Below the pieces are notes generated by a model, which ran no database searches, was not told the DNA's origin, and saw only the letters and a list, made by a program, of their open reading frames with translations. The position numbers and the translations under genes were made by a program. DNA of 64,000 bases from Pseudonocardia sp. C8 (lineage in GTDB: Bacteria > Actinomycetota > Actinomycetes > Mycobacteriales > Pseudonocardiaceae), in assembly GCF_014267175.1 (NCBI RefSeq), contig NZ_JACMTR010000002.1:3001501-3065500 (forward strand). The letters are read 5' to 3'. Shown in pieces: positions 52,849-62,307 of this stretch (position 1 is the stretch's first letter; each line of letters opens with the position of its first letter).

Positions 52849-53787
52849 TCAGGCGTCGGCGGGAACCGGGAGCTCCGGCAGCCCCAGGATCCGGCGCCGC
52901 ACCGCATCCCGGCCGCTGTCGGCGGGCGCGGTGCCGTCGACGAACTCCCGCACCAGCGCCGCGAACCGCGACGGCCGTTCGGCGTGCGGGAAGTGCCCGG
53001 CCCCGTGGAAGATCTCCAAACGGCTGCCCGGCAGGCGGTCGTGCGCCGCCAGCGTGTGCTCCGGCGGGATCACCCGGTCCCGGTCACCGCCGACCAGCAG
53101 CACCGGCACCTCGGAGAGCAGGTGCAGTCGCTGCGCGCCGTCGAGCCGCTGCCCGGACGGTTCGAGGGCGCCGCGGGCGGTGCGCACGAACGCGCCGCGG
53201 GCACCGTGGTCGGCGAACGACTCCCAGGCCGCGTGCACGCCGTCGACGTCGGAGGCGGGAGCGCTGCCCACCGCGTGCGCGATCCGGTGCACGGTCCGGC
53301 GCATCCAGCGCGGGGTCAGCGAGGCGGCCGAGCGCAGCACGACACCGGAGCCCGGCAGGCTGGCCGCACGCAGGGGCAGCGCGACGTCGTGGCCCAGCCC
53401 GCCGCTCGACACCAGCACCACCCGCTCGGTGCGCTCGGGGAACTGGTGCGCGAACTGCATGGCCACGCCGCCGCCGAACGAGTGCCCGACGATCGTCACC
53501 CGCTCGACGTCCAGGGCGACCAGGAGGTCGCGCAGGTCGGTCGCGAAGCCGCCCAGCGAGTAGTCACCGCTGCGGGGAGCGTCGCTGGCGCCGTGCCCGA
53601 GCAGGTCCGGGGCGATCACGTGCAGGTGCCGGCCCAGCGGCTCGAGCACCGGCAACCAGGTCGCCGAGCTGCCCGCGAGGCCGTGCACGAGCAGGACCGC
53701 CCGATCGCGGCCGCGGCCGGTCTCGCGGTAGCCGACCCGCTGGCCGTGCAGCTGGATCTCCTGCGCCGCAAGCAGTTCGCTCGCCAT
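52849..53787 (-). CDS. Alpha/beta hydrolase (epoxide hydrolase/MhpC-like)
   Basis: A 312-residue hydrolase. Motifs are VLLVHGLAGSSATWLPVLEPLG, the nucleophile VTIVGHSFGGGVAMQFAH, the acid in LLVGGDRDRVIPPEHT and the histidine in FHGAGHFPHAERP. Comparable proteins cleave C-C bonds or lactones, or act as perhydrolases. GGAGG precedes the ATG at 53787. It stands near a Rieske oxygenase on the same strand, with a gap of 107 bases; a joint pathway is possible but not required. Confidence 0.9.
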   Translation of the reverse strand: MASELLAAQEIQLHGQRVGYRETGRGRDRAVLLVHGLAGSSATWLPVLEPLGRHLHVIAPDLLGHGASDAPRSGDYSLGGFATDLRDLLVALDVERVTIVGHSFGGGVAMQFAHQFPERTERVVLVSSGGLGHDVALPLRAASLPGSGVVLRSAASLTPRWMRRTVHRIAHAVGSAPASDVDGVHAAWESFADHGARGAFVRTARGALEPSGQRLDGAQRLHLLSEVPVLLVGGDRDRVIPPEHTLAAHDRLPGSRLEIFHGAGHFPHAERPSRFAALVREFVDGTAPADSGRDAVRRRILGLPELPVPADA

Positions 53788-53893
53788 CCGCCACCTCCAG
53801 GCTCCCGGCTCGGGGTACCGGGACTCGGTACCGACACTACCGGCGGAGCGACGTCCGACCGTCCGGTGTGGTAGGCGCCTCCGGCGGCACGCG

Positions 53894-55090
53894 TCACGCC
53901 GGGGTGCGGCCCCGTTCCAGGGCCGCGGTGTACCAGGACAGGAACCCCTCGACCGAGGCCTCGACGACCGGCGAGAGCGGCCCGGGCCGGTAGCCGCGCG
54001 AGGCGATGCCGGCGTAGTTGTTCTCGCACAGCTCCCAGTCCTGCTCGGAGGTCGCGCGCCAGACCGCGGTGAGCGCGTCCACATCGAGCTCACCGGCCTC
54101 GGCGCGCACCAGGAAGCAGACGTCCACATCGGTCGTGCCGGCGTCCACCGGGGACAGCCGGGTCGTCACCGCGTAGTCGCAGTTGGCGTGCGCCCACATG
54201 TCGGGCAGGCCCACGATGCGCAGGCTGCCGGCGTCCTCCGCGGTGAGCCCGCCGAGGAACGGGGCCACCGGCCGCCCGTCGAGGGACTCGGTGACGAAGC
54301 CGTCGCGCAGCGGCAGCCGGGCGATCCGGTACCAGGCACCGCCCGGGAAGCTGACCTCCTCGCCGGGAAGCCCGCGGCGGGCCCAGCGGGCCCGCGCCTC
54401 GGCCAGGGCGGCCTCGTAGCGGGGGTGGGACCGCACGTCCCCGTGCACCCCCAGGTCGAAGTTGGACAGCGTGAACTCCGGGTGGCTGCCGCGGCAGTGG
54501 TAGCACTCGCGGTTGTTCTCCACGAGCGTCTTCCAGTTCGCCGCGACCCGGTAGTGCAGGCGCGCCTCGACCCGGGTGCCGGCGAGCCGGTGCGGGGCGA
54601 GCTGCGGGCCGAGCGCCGCGGCGAACCCGGCGATGTCCGGCGGGTCCTGGGCCAGGCTGACGAACACGAGGCCCTCGATCTCGCGGACGGCGACCGGGGC
54701 CAGCCGGTAGTCGTCCACCGGGAAGTCCGGGCCCATGTGCCGGGCCGCGCGCAGCCGGCCGTCGGTGCCGTACACCCACTGGTGGTACGGGCAGACGAAC
54801 GCCCGGACGCAGCCGCGGTCGGCACCGGTCAACCGGGAGCCGCGGTGCGCGCACACGTCGTGGTGGGCGTGCAGGGCGCCGTCCTCGCCGCGGACGACGA
54901 TCACCCGGTCCCGGGCGACGTCACGGGTCAGGTAGGCCCCGGGGCGGTCCAGCTCGCAGGTGTGACCGGCGAACAGCCAGCCGGTCGCCCAGACGTGCTC
55001 CAGGTCGGCGGCGAACACGTCCGGGTCGGTGTAGGCGGCCTGGGGCAGCGACCGTCCGGGGCTGCGGGTGAGCACGGCAGTCTCAGACAT
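53894..55090 (-). CDS. Rieske non-haem iron oxygenase alpha subunit (GbcA-like)
   Basis: A 398-residue oxygenase. The Rieske centre is C80-x-H82 in CAHRGSRL and C100-x2-H103 in CPYHQW. The mononuclear iron site is in NWKTLVENNRECYHCRGSHPEF, with the third ligand further on. The whole pattern follows the glycine betaine/stachydrine/carnitine demethylase branch. Overlap of its start with the stop of the sarcosine-oxidase-like gene (eight bases) indicates a demethylation pathway: Rieske removal of an N-methyl group and then flavin oxidation of the N-methyl amine. No ferredoxin reductase is encoded in the cluster. Confidence 0.9.
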   Translation of the reverse strand: MSETAVLTRSPGRSLPQAAYTDPDVFAADLEHVWATGWLFAGHTCELDRPGAYLTRDVARDRVIVVRGEDGALHAHHDVCAHRGSRLTGADRGCVRAFVCPYHQWVYGTDGRLRAARHMGPDFPVDDYRLAPVAVREIEGLVFVSLAQDPPDIAGFAAALGPQLAPHRLAGTRVEARLHYRVAANWKTLVENNRECYHCRGSHPEFTLSNFDLGVHGDVRSHPRYEAALAEARARWARRGLPGEEVSFPGGAWYRIARLPLRDGFVTESLDGRPVAPFLGGLTAEDAGSLRIVGLPDMWAHANCDYAVTTRLSPVDAGTTDVDVCFLVRAEAGELDVDALTAVWRATSEQDWELCENNYAGIASRGYRPGPLSPVVEASVEGFLSWYTAALERGRTPA

Positions 55091-56273
55091 GGAACGACCT
55101 CGCGAACCCGGGGTCGGTCAGGGCCGGCCGGTCGAGCGCGAACTCGCCGATCGGGTGCCGGGTGCGGCCGGTCGTGGCCAGCTCGGCGAGGACGTGGCCG
55201 AGCAGCGAGGCGAACTTGAACGCGTGCCCGGCCCCGACCGCGACGGTCACCCGCGGCGCTCCCGGCACCGGCCCCAGCACGAAGTGGTGGTCCGGCGGGA
55301 GCGTGTACAGGCAGGTCTTCGTGTACAGCTCGGGCCCGAGCATGCCGGGCACGTGCTCGGCCAGGAACTCCGCCTGACGCTTGCGGCGCACCGGGTCCGG
55401 GTCGTAGCTCCGGGTGTCGGCGGTGACCTCGTGGCCGCCCATGTGCTGGCCGAGCTTGGTGGCGACCTCGCCGTACACCGGGAAGCCGTAGAAGTTGTCG
55501 GCGCCGTGCCACATGAACACCGGGAAGCGACCCGGCGAGAAGTCGATCAGGTTCGGGGTCGCGTAGTAGGTCACCTGCTCCTGGAGGACGGTCAGCGGCA
55601 GCTCGAGCAACCCGTCGAGCACCTCGTTGGTGCGCGCGTCCACGGTGACGACGACGTGCTCGGCGCGGAACACCTCGTCGTCGGTGACGACCTCGACGTG
55701 CGACCCGGCCTCGTGCACGTCCCGGACGGGGGTGTGCTCGCGGATCTCCGCGCCGTACCCGCGGGCCAGCGCGATGTGCGTGGCGTTCGCCCGGCGCGCG
55801 TCGACGATGCCGGTCCGTCGCTGGTAGACGGCCCGTTCGGTGCCGCGGAGCCGGAACTGCGGCCAGCGCGCGGCCAGCGCGCCGGCGTCGAGCAGCTCGA
55901 GGTCGACCCCGTGCCGCGCCGCGACCTCGAGATAGCCGTCGATGTCGCGGCCGCCGGTGGGCAGCCCGCGGCGCGCCTCGACGTCCTCGATCACCAGCCC
56001 GCCGGTCTCGGTGACCAGGGTCTGGCCGGACAGGCTCTCGACCTGCCGCCAGGCGTCGTAGGCGGCGGGGGCGAGGCGTGCGTAGGCGTCCTGGTGCTGG
56101 ACGAGGCGGATGATCCGGCTGTGGTCCTGGCTGGCGCCGTGCTCGTGGCCGAGCGCGTGCTGCTCGAGGCCGAGCACCGAGGAGTACGGCGCGGCGCTGC
56201 GGGCCAGCCAGTACAGCGCGGCCGAGCCGAGGCCGCCACAGCCGACGACGACGAACGGGTGGTCGGAGTTCAC
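55083..56273 (-). CDS. Monomeric sarcosine oxidase / N-methyl amino acid oxidase
   Basis: A 396-residue flavoprotein. The ADP-binding motif is FVVVGCGGLGSAALYWLARS; HGASQDHSRIIRLVQHQDAYARLAPAAYDAWR is the SolA/MSOX block. KTCLYTLPPDHHFVLGP contains the Cys that binds FAD covalently, and VAVGAGHAFKFASLLGHVLAEL is the C-terminal FAD motif. It oxidises an N-methyl amine to formaldehyde and amine with H2O2. First gene of an operon with the Rieske oxygenase and divergent from a LysR gene. The formaldehyde may feed general one-carbon detoxification. Confidence 0.92.
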   Translation of the reverse strand: MNSDHPFVVVGCGGLGSAALYWLARSAAPYSSVLGLEQHALGHEHGASQDHSRIIRLVQHQDAYARLAPAAYDAWRQVESLSGQTLVTETGGLVIEDVEARRGLPTGGRDIDGYLEVAARHGVDLELLDAGALAARWPQFRLRGTERAVYQRRTGIVDARRANATHIALARGYGAEIREHTPVRDVHEAGSHVEVVTDDEVFRAEHVVVTVDARTNEVLDGLLELPLTVLQEQVTYYATPNLIDFSPGRFPVFMWHGADNFYGFPVYGEVATKLGQHMGGHEVTADTRSYDPDPVRRKRQAEFLAEHVPGMLGPELYTKTCLYTLPPDHHFVLGPVPGAPRVTVAVGAGHAFKFASLLGHVLAELATTGRTRHPIGEFALDRPALTDPGFARSFHV

Positions 56274-56372
56274 GGGGGATCACTCCCGAATCCGGTGGGT
56301 CGGTCGCCGTCCACTCTGGCCTCTGCCGTGCCGCCGCGGGGCCGTTCGATGATCGCGGCCCGCGATGCTGCG

Positions 56373-56388
56373 ATAAGGATGGTCTTAT
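56373..56388. promoter_or_regulatory. LysR operator in the divergent promoter
   Basis: ATAAG, six bases, CTTAT: a perfect inverted repeat fitting the T-N11-A LysR pattern. It ends nine bases before the LysR ATG, so binding would autoregulate LysR and control the divergent demethylation operon. Confidence 0.65.
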
Positions 56389-56397
56389 GATCGATGC

Positions 56398-57288
56398 ATG
56401 GACGTCGAGCTGCGCCAGCTGCGGGTGTTCCTCACCGTCGCCTCGGAGCTGCACTTCAGCCGGGCCGCAGCGCGGCTGCACGTCAGCCAGCCGGCGTTGA
56501 GCCAGCAGATCCGGACCCTGGAGAAGGCGCTCGGCACGCCGCTGTTCGACCGCACCAGTCGTGCCACCGAGCTGACCCCGGCCGGACGGGTGCTGCTCGA
56601 CGCCGCACCGCGGGTCCTGTTCGAGGCCGAACGGGCCCGGACCCGGGTCGCGCAGGCCGCCGAGGGCGCGAGCGGGCTGCTGGTCGTCGGCTCGGTCGGG
56701 ACGGCGCTCGCCTCGATCGCCCCGCGGATCCTGCGCACCGTGCGGGCCCGCTACCCGGACCTGCAGATGCAGGTGTCCCAGCACGACACGGCCGCACAGA
56801 TGGTCGCGCTGGCCGAGGAACGGCTCGACGTCGGCCTGGTCCGCGCGGCCGCGCCCACCACGGCCGTGACCGTCGAGGAGCTGGTCGCCGAGCCGCTGGT
56901 CGCCGTGCTGCCCGGCGACCACCCGCTGGCCCGGCACGACACCGTCGACGCCGGCGACCTCGCCGGCGAGGCGTTCGTGCTGTGGCCGCGGCCGCTGGGG
57001 TCGGAGTTCTTCGACATCCTCACCGGCTACTGCCGCGACCACGGGTTCAGTCCCCGCATCGTCGCCGAGGGTGCCGACATCGAGACCCAGCTCAGCCTCG
57101 TCGCGGCCGGGATCGGGGTGTCGTTGCAGCCGTCGTACTACGCCAACCTGCGGCCGCCCGGCGTCGAGTTCCGGCCGCTGTCCGGGGACGCGCCCGCCGT
57201 GGCGCTGCAGGTGGCGTGGCGCCGCCGGGACCGCTCCGCCGCCGTGCGGCACTTCGTCGAGGCGGCCCGGGTGTGCGCAGCCGGGTAG
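56398..57288 (+). CDS. LysR-family transcriptional regulator
   Basis: A 296-residue regulator. The N-terminal helix-turn-helix is LRQLRVFLTVASELHFSRAAARLHVSQPALSQQIRTLEKALGTPLFDRTSRATELTPAG. The effector domain begins near residue 90 (LLVVGSVGTALASIAPRILRTVRARYPDLQMQV) and has the typical GIGVSLQPS segment. Divergent from the sarcosine-oxidase/Rieske operon and with an inverted repeat in between, it is the likely activator responding to an N-methylated compound such as betaine. Confidence 0.93.
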   Translation: MDVELRQLRVFLTVASELHFSRAAARLHVSQPALSQQIRTLEKALGTPLFDRTSRATELTPAGRVLLDAAPRVLFEAERARTRVAQAAEGASGLLVVGSVGTALASIAPRILRTVRARYPDLQMQVSQHDTAAQMVALAEERLDVGLVRAAAPTTAVTVEELVAEPLVAVLPGDHPLARHDTVDAGDLAGEAFVLWPRPLGSEFFDILTGYCRDHGFSPRIVAEGADIETQLSLVAAGIGVSLQPSYYANLRPPGVEFRPLSGDAPAVALQVAWRRRDRSAAVRHFVEAARVCAAG

Positions 57289-57339
57289 GCGGCCCGTCGG
57301 CACGACCGGGTAGGGCCACGACCGCCCGGAAATCGCGGG

Positions 57340-58176
57340 TCAGGCCGGCGGCTGCGCCGGCGAGAAGAAATCCGTGAGCGCCTCGGCGAGCGCCTCGGGA
57401 TGGGTCAGCATGACGGCGTGCCCGGCACCGGGGATCTGGTGTATCCGTGCGTTGGGGACGTGGTCGGCCACGTACCGCGCGCCGGCGTGGTCGAAGTGCT
57501 TGGTGTCCGATCCGAGCAGCATCAGCACCGGAGCGGAGATCGCGCCGAGAACGGCCGGATCGGCAGGCGTGGGGCCTTCGTACTCCATCGCCTGCCGTTG
57601 GACGTCGAGCACGTTCGGGACGTAACGACCTGTGGCCTCGAAGTAGCCGGCATCCTCGGCCACGGCGATGTCGTCGTCGTTGAAGGGGAAGCCGGCGAAC
57701 GCGCGAGCCGCGGCCGTCAGCTGACCTTCTGCGGCCAGCTCGCCCATGCGGGCGACGGCCGCGCCGAGAGCCGCTCGCTCCTGCCCGTCCATCAGCCACG
57801 GCATCACCGGCCCGACGACGGCCACCGCGTCCACCGCGTCGGGCTGCACCCCCGCGGCCGTGAGTGCCAGTCCGCCGCCGGCGGACCAACCCACCAGTCC
57901 GGTCGGTTCTCCGATGCTGTCGACGTAGGCGAGGACGTCGTCGACCAGCCGGCCCCAGCTGAGGTCGGGGTGATCGTCGCTGAGGCCACGGCCCCGCCAG
58001 CTCGGCAGGTAGCACGTGAACCGGTCGATGAGATGCGGCAGCAGCGCCTGCCAGTCGATGTCGCCGTCACCGATGATCCCGTGCACGAACACCAGCGGCC
58101 GTCCTTGGCCGTGCACGGTCCCTCCGATGGTGACGCCGTCGGTGGCGGTCACGAAGTGGGTGCGTTGGCTGCTCAT
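57340..58176 (-). CDS. Alpha/beta hydrolase
   Basis: A 278-residue hydrolase. The oxyanion block is LVFVHGIIGDGDIDWQALLPHL, nucleophile GLVGWSAGGGLALTAA (GxSxG with W), acid in VLMLLGSDTKHFDHAG, and histidine in IPGAGHAVMLTHPEA. GGAGAG lies before the ATG at 58176. Downstream of the LuxR-ATPase regulator on the same strand, separated by about 100 bases where the regulator reads into its own stop at 58277. Substrate unknown; the regulator upstream may control it. Confidence 0.9.
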   Translation of the reverse strand: MSSQRTHFVTATDGVTIGGTVHGQGRPLVFVHGIIGDGDIDWQALLPHLIDRFTCYLPSWRGRGLSDDHPDLSWGRLVDDVLAYVDSIGEPTGLVGWSAGGGLALTAAGVQPDAVDAVAVVGPVMPWLMDGQERAALGAAVARMGELAAEGQLTAAARAFAGFPFNDDDIAVAEDAGYFEATGRYVPNVLDVQRQAMEYEGPTPADPAVLGAISAPVLMLLGSDTKHFDHAGARYVADHVPNARIHQIPGAGHAVMLTHPEALAEALTDFFSPAQPPA

Positions 58177-58276
58177 GTGCGCTCTCCTGCATCTCGTGCG
58201 GTCGTGCCCGACCATGACGCGAAGGACGCCGGAGAACGTCACCCCACCCGGTACGTCTCGGCGGGCAGGGGTGGTA

Positions 58277-61063
58277 CTAGAGGTCGCGGCGGGCCACCTG
58301 TGCGGCGAGATCCGCGCGTCCACCGACGTCGAGCTTGGCGTAGACGTGGGTCAGGTGCTTCTTGACCGTGTTGACGCTCATGAACAGGCGCTCACCGATG
58401 CCGGCGTTGGTGTGGCCTTCGGCGACCAGCAGCACGACGTCGCGTTCGACGGGAGACAGTGACGCCCAGCCGGCCTGCGGGCGCCGACGCTCGCCTCGCC
58501 CGCGGCGCGCATAGGCGACCGCGGCGGCCAGCGACAGCTCGCCGCCCGCGTCCCAGCATGCCGCCGCGTCGGTGGGGTTCAGGGCGGCTCGTGCCGTGCT
58601 GCGGGCACGGTCGAAGCGGTCGGCCTGGATCGGGAGGCGGGCGAGCCCCGTTTCGGTGTGGAACCGTTGCGACGCGGCGAGCAGGCGAAGCGACCGCTGG
58701 GGTTCGCCGAGGGCCACGGCAAGGTCGGCAATCATCTCCAGCGCCGCGGCGGCACCGACGCGGTCGCCGTAGTCGTCGAGCACCTCCAGGCCGTCATGGG
58801 CCAGCTCCCACGCCCTTCCGAGGTTCTCGTCCTCCTTCCCGGCCAGTGCCGCGAGGCCGAGCCACGACCGGCCCAACGGGAACGGGAGCCGTGGGTCGGA
58901 CGACAGTGCGCGGCTGGCCTCCAGATGTGCGCGGGCGTCGTCGTCGTGCTCACCGACGTGGGCGACCACGCCCAGCAGCCACTCACCGACGGCTTCGTCC
59001 CAGCGACTGCCACTCCCACGGCCGATCCGCACGAGCTCTGCAGCCGTGGCCCGTGCGGTGTCCAGGTCACCGGATGCACAGGCCGACAACGCGCGCCACG
59101 GGCACAACCACATCTCGTGGTTGGACCCCGTCAGGCCTCGTGCCCGCAGCACCGCGTGCGCCTCGGACAGCCAACGCCGGGCCTGACCCTGATTTCCGTG
59201 CAGGACCTCGACCGCTCCGAGGCCGGCGAGCCCGATCGCTTCCCACCCGGGACGTACGACCTGCCGGCCGAGCTCGACGGCACGTTCAGCGTGCCGGCGT
59301 GACCGGTCGAGCCGCCCCGACCACCCCGCCCACAGCCCGAGAACCGCGTGGGCGGCGGGCAGATGGAAGACGACGTCGTCGGCTTCGCACACCTCGATCG
59401 CCCGCTCGAGCAGGCTGCACCCGGCGTCGATCGTTCGACTTCGGAGCAGTGTCCATCCGGTGATCGCCAGGGCGTAGGCGTGGGTCGCCGCATCACCGCA
59501 CTGCTCGGCATGCCCGACCGCTTCCTCGACGTCGGCGTCCACCTGCGCGCTGGTCGACAGCCCCGCCAGGGCCCCCGTCTGGGCCCGAACGCTCAAGCCG
59601 AGCGCGAGCGCACCGTCCACACCAGTGGCGCGTGCCGCCTCGACCGCGTGGCTCGCCGACCGATGGGCGCCGGCATAGTCGCCGCCACCGATGGCCAGCA
59701 GCGCCGCGGTGGTCAGCCCCCGCACGCGTTCCTCCTCGGGTACGCCCCGGATCTCGGCTGCGTCGTGCAGGCGTCGATGCACCTCCCCGGACAGGCCGCG
59801 CTCGAACCAGAAGCGGACGATGGGCTCGGTGATGTCCACCAGCGCTCGCAGGTCCGCCGACTCCGCCGCCCGGTCCATCGCGGCACGCAGGTCGTCGAGG
59901 TCGGCCACGAGCCGCGTCATCCATGGCCCAGGCCGTCCACTGTTGAGACCCGCGTGCGCCCGCCCGGCCAGCCCGACATGGAACTCCAGATGGCGATCAC
60001 GCACCCGGGCGGGGTCATCGAGCTCGGACAGCCGCTGCCGGGCATACACCCGGATCGACTCCAACAGACGGTAGCGGGCTCTCCCGTGGCGCTCGATGAT
60101 CTCCAACATCGACTGTTCGACCAGCCCGGCGACCAGATCGAGCACGTCGTCGCCGTCGATGCCGTCCCCGGCCACGACCGCCTCCGCGGCGTCGAGCTCG
60201 AACGAACCGGCGAACACCGACAGCCGCGCCAGCGCCAGCCGCTGCGCGGCGTCGAGCAGGTCATAGCTCCAGTCCAGCGACGCCACGAGCGTTCGTTGAC
60301 GTGCCGGCGCCCCCCGCAGGCCGCCGGTGAGCAGGCCGAAGCGGTCCGACAGCCCGGCCGCGATCTGGCCCGGCGCCAGCACCCGCACCCGCGCCGCCGC
60401 GAGCTCGATCGCGAACGGGATCCCGTCCAGGCGGCGGCAGATCTCGGCGACGTCGGCGGCGTTGTCGACGCCGATCCGGAAGTCCGTGCGGACCTGCCGT
60501 GCCCGCACCTCGAACAACCGCGCCGCGTCCGCGGCGGCGACCGTGCCGGCGGACCTGGCATCCGGGTCGGGCACCGGCAGCCCGGTGACCTCGAATGTCG
60601 CCTCACCCTCGACGACCAGCGGCAGACGGCTGGTGGCCAGCACGTGAAGGTGCGGGCACGCCGACGACAGCTCGCTGACCAGAGTGGCGCACGCGGCCAC
60701 CAGGTGCTCGCAGTTGTCCAGCACCATCAGCAGATGCCGTGCATGGAGCTGCTCGGCGAGCGTGTCGGTCAGCGCCTGGTCGGGTCGCGCGTGGACGTCC
60801 ACCGCCCCGCCGACCGCCCCGCCGACCGCTGCGGCGACCGTGGCGGGTTCACTCACCCCTTGCAGGTCCACCCAAGAGACCCCGTCGGAAAACCGCGACA
60901 CCACGTCCCGGGCGACCTCCAACGCGAGCCGCGTCTTCCCGCAGCCACCCGAACCGGTCAACGTCACCACGCGGGAACCCGCGACCAGGTCGGCGACTTT
61001 CGCACGTTCACGACGGCGGCCGACGAACGCCGCGACCCCGGCAGGTAGCCCGTGCATCTCCAT
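58277..61063 (-). CDS. LuxR-family ATPase regulator (LAL/AfsR-like)
   Basis: A 928-residue regulator. An N-terminal AAA/STAND ATPase (residues about 12-330) has Walker A VTLTGSGGCGKTRLALEVA, Walker B LLMVLDNCEHLVA, the sensor LATSRLPLVVEGE and the GIPFAIELAAARVRVL motif. A helical TPR-like region follows (about 350-840; repeated A-L-G-L patterns). The C-terminal LuxR helix-turn-helix is LSPVERDVVLLVAEGHTNAGIGERLFMSVNTVKKHLTHVYAKLDVGGRADLAAQ. Such proteins switch on catabolic or secondary-metabolite genes in response to a ligand. The neighbouring hydrolase gene downstream is a candidate target. Confidence 0.93.
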   Translation of the reverse strand: MEMHGLPAGVAAFVGRRRERAKVADLVAGSRVVTLTGSGGCGKTRLALEVARDVVSRFSDGVSWVDLQGVSEPATVAAAVGGAVGGAVDVHARPDQALTDTLAEQLHARHLLMVLDNCEHLVAACATLVSELSSACPHLHVLATSRLPLVVEGEATFEVTGLPVPDPDARSAGTVAAADAARLFEVRARQVRTDFRIGVDNAADVAEICRRLDGIPFAIELAAARVRVLAPGQIAAGLSDRFGLLTGGLRGAPARQRTLVASLDWSYDLLDAAQRLALARLSVFAGSFELDAAEAVVAGDGIDGDDVLDLVAGLVEQSMLEIIERHGRARYRLLESIRVYARQRLSELDDPARVRDRHLEFHVGLAGRAHAGLNSGRPGPWMTRLVADLDDLRAAMDRAAESADLRALVDITEPIVRFWFERGLSGEVHRRLHDAAEIRGVPEEERVRGLTTAALLAIGGGDYAGAHRSASHAVEAARATGVDGALALGLSVRAQTGALAGLSTSAQVDADVEEAVGHAEQCGDAATHAYALAITGWTLLRSRTIDAGCSLLERAIEVCEADDVVFHLPAAHAVLGLWAGWSGRLDRSRRHAERAVELGRQVVRPGWEAIGLAGLGAVEVLHGNQGQARRWLSEAHAVLRARGLTGSNHEMWLCPWRALSACASGDLDTARATAAELVRIGRGSGSRWDEAVGEWLLGVVAHVGEHDDDARAHLEASRALSSDPRLPFPLGRSWLGLAALAGKEDENLGRAWELAHDGLEVLDDYGDRVGAAAALEMIADLAVALGEPQRSLRLLAASQRFHTETGLARLPIQADRFDRARSTARAALNPTDAAACWDAGGELSLAAAVAYARRGRGERRRPQAGWASLSPVERDVVLLVAEGHTNAGIGERLFMSVNTVKKHLTHVYAKLDVGGRADLAAQVARRDL

Positions 61064-61445
61064 GCACTCCAGCGCGAATCAGAAAGCGCGGTGAGCGAGA
61101 TGCCGACGGAGCAGCCCGATGAGTGGCCATCGACCCCACGCCCTGACCCCGGTCCCCATGGCCGGATCTTCCCACGAACTGCCACGGGGCAGCCGCGCTC
61201 TCGAGCCGCATTCCGCGCCGGAAAATCGGACCGGCGCACTCTGATCACAACCGACCGCGGTGACGGCTTTCACCACTTCTTCCTCGTCTCGGCGGTGGTC
61301 GGGCGTCGTGGCCCTCGTTGTGGTCGGGCCCGGGCCGGTTCCACCAGGACGTGCAGCCGCCGGTCCCCGTTCACCGCGTGAGTTGCGGACCGGCTCGGTG
61401 GTACGCCACGGTCACGGTGATCAGTCCCCGTCCCCTGGAGCCGAT
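61064..61445. other. Intergenic region without a gene
   Basis: About 380 bases between the divergent LuxR-ATPase and amidotransferase genes. Several open frames exist but none with RBS and family similarity. It must hold two promoters; I see no clear operator. Confidence 0.5.
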
Positions 61446-62153
61446 GTGACCGCGTCCCGCCCCCCACGTGTCCTGTTCGTCCAGCACCAGGACGACGGTC
61501 CCCCCGGGTACGTCGGGGAGCGGATCGCGCAGCGCGGTGGCGAGGTCGAGGTCGTCCGGGCACAGTCGCCGCGCATGCCCGACCCGCGCGGCTACGACCT
61601 CGTCGTGCCGCTCGGCTGCTACGCGTCCGCCTACGACGAGTCGCTGCCGTTCCTGCGCCGCGAACAGGACCTGCTCACCGCCGCGGTGGAATCCGGCGTC
61701 GCGGTGTTCGGGATCTGTTTCGGCGCGCAGCTGCTGGCGCGGGTCCTGGGCGGCGAGGTCCACCCCTCCCCCGGTGGCCCGGAGATCGGCTGGCTGGAGG
61801 TCGAGACCGCACCGCAGGCGGCGGGCACCGTCGAGCCGGGTCCGTGGCTGGTGTGGCACCTCGACGTGATCAGCCCGCCCGCGGACGGCGTCGAGCTGGC
61901 GTGGACCGGTGTCGGCACCCAGGCGTTCCGGCACGGCCGCCACCTCGGGGTCCAGTTCCACCCCGAGGCGACCCTGGACAGCGTGCGGTCCTGGGCCGAC
62001 CACTACCGCGATCTCCTTCTCGACATCGGCCCCGACCCCGACGAGATCGTCGCGACGACCCGGCGGACCGCAGCGGAGACGGCGCGGCGGGCGTACGTGC
62101 TGACGGACCGGGTACTCGCCGCGGCGATGCAGGACGCGGGCCGCCCGGCATGA
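61446..62153 (+). CDS. Class I glutamine amidotransferase-like protein
   Basis: A 235-residue GATase1. The nucleophile elbow is VAVFGICFGAQLLARVLGG with the catalytic Cys, and the His-Glu pair is in LGVQFHPEATLDSVRSW. The opening RVLFVQHQDDGPPGYVGERIAQRGGEVEVV resembles GMP-synthase-like hydrolases that act alone, for example on gamma-glutamyl compounds. No synthetase partner lies next to it. GTG at 61446 is the first good start at the domain edge. A hairpin follows the gene at 62222-62250. Confidence 0.9.
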   Translation: MTASRPPRVLFVQHQDDGPPGYVGERIAQRGGEVEVVRAQSPRMPDPRGYDLVVPLGCYASAYDESLPFLRREQDLLTAAVESGVAVFGICFGAQLLARVLGGEVHPSPGGPEIGWLEVETAPQAAGTVEPGPWLVWHLDVISPPADGVELAWTGVGTQAFRHGRHLGVQFHPEATLDSVRSWADHYRDLLLDIGPDPDEIVATTRRTAAETARRAYVLTDRVLAAAMQDAGRPA

Positions 62154-62221
62154 GGTTCCGCGCCGACCGATGAGGTCCGGGCAGGGGGGCAGTCCCTACC
62201 TGTGACCGGCGGGGTACGCCG

Positions 62222-62250
62222 GGGGTCCGCCCGATGGCAGGGCGGACCCC
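62222..62250. terminator. GC hairpin between amidotransferase and small regulator gene
   Basis: Arms 62222-62232 and 62240-62250 pair perfectly around seven bases. It lies 69 bases after the amidotransferase stop. A GGGTAC lies just before it at 62212-62217 but without a matching -35, so it could also sit in the leader of the 62308 gene. Confidence 0.6.
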
Positions 62251-62307
62251 TCCGGCGGATCGTCGACGGTCCCAGGTAGACGACCCGGACCCGAAGGAGC
62301 GACGACG

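Noticed and set aside
50088..53993. 1301-codon open frame on the plus strand
   Set aside because: It is antisense to the importer genes and hydrolase; composition is Arg/Pro/Gly-rich without motifs, as expected from high GC.
57308..57313. GGGTAG as a SigB-type -10
   Set aside because: It lies between convergent gene ends with no start codon downstream on that strand.
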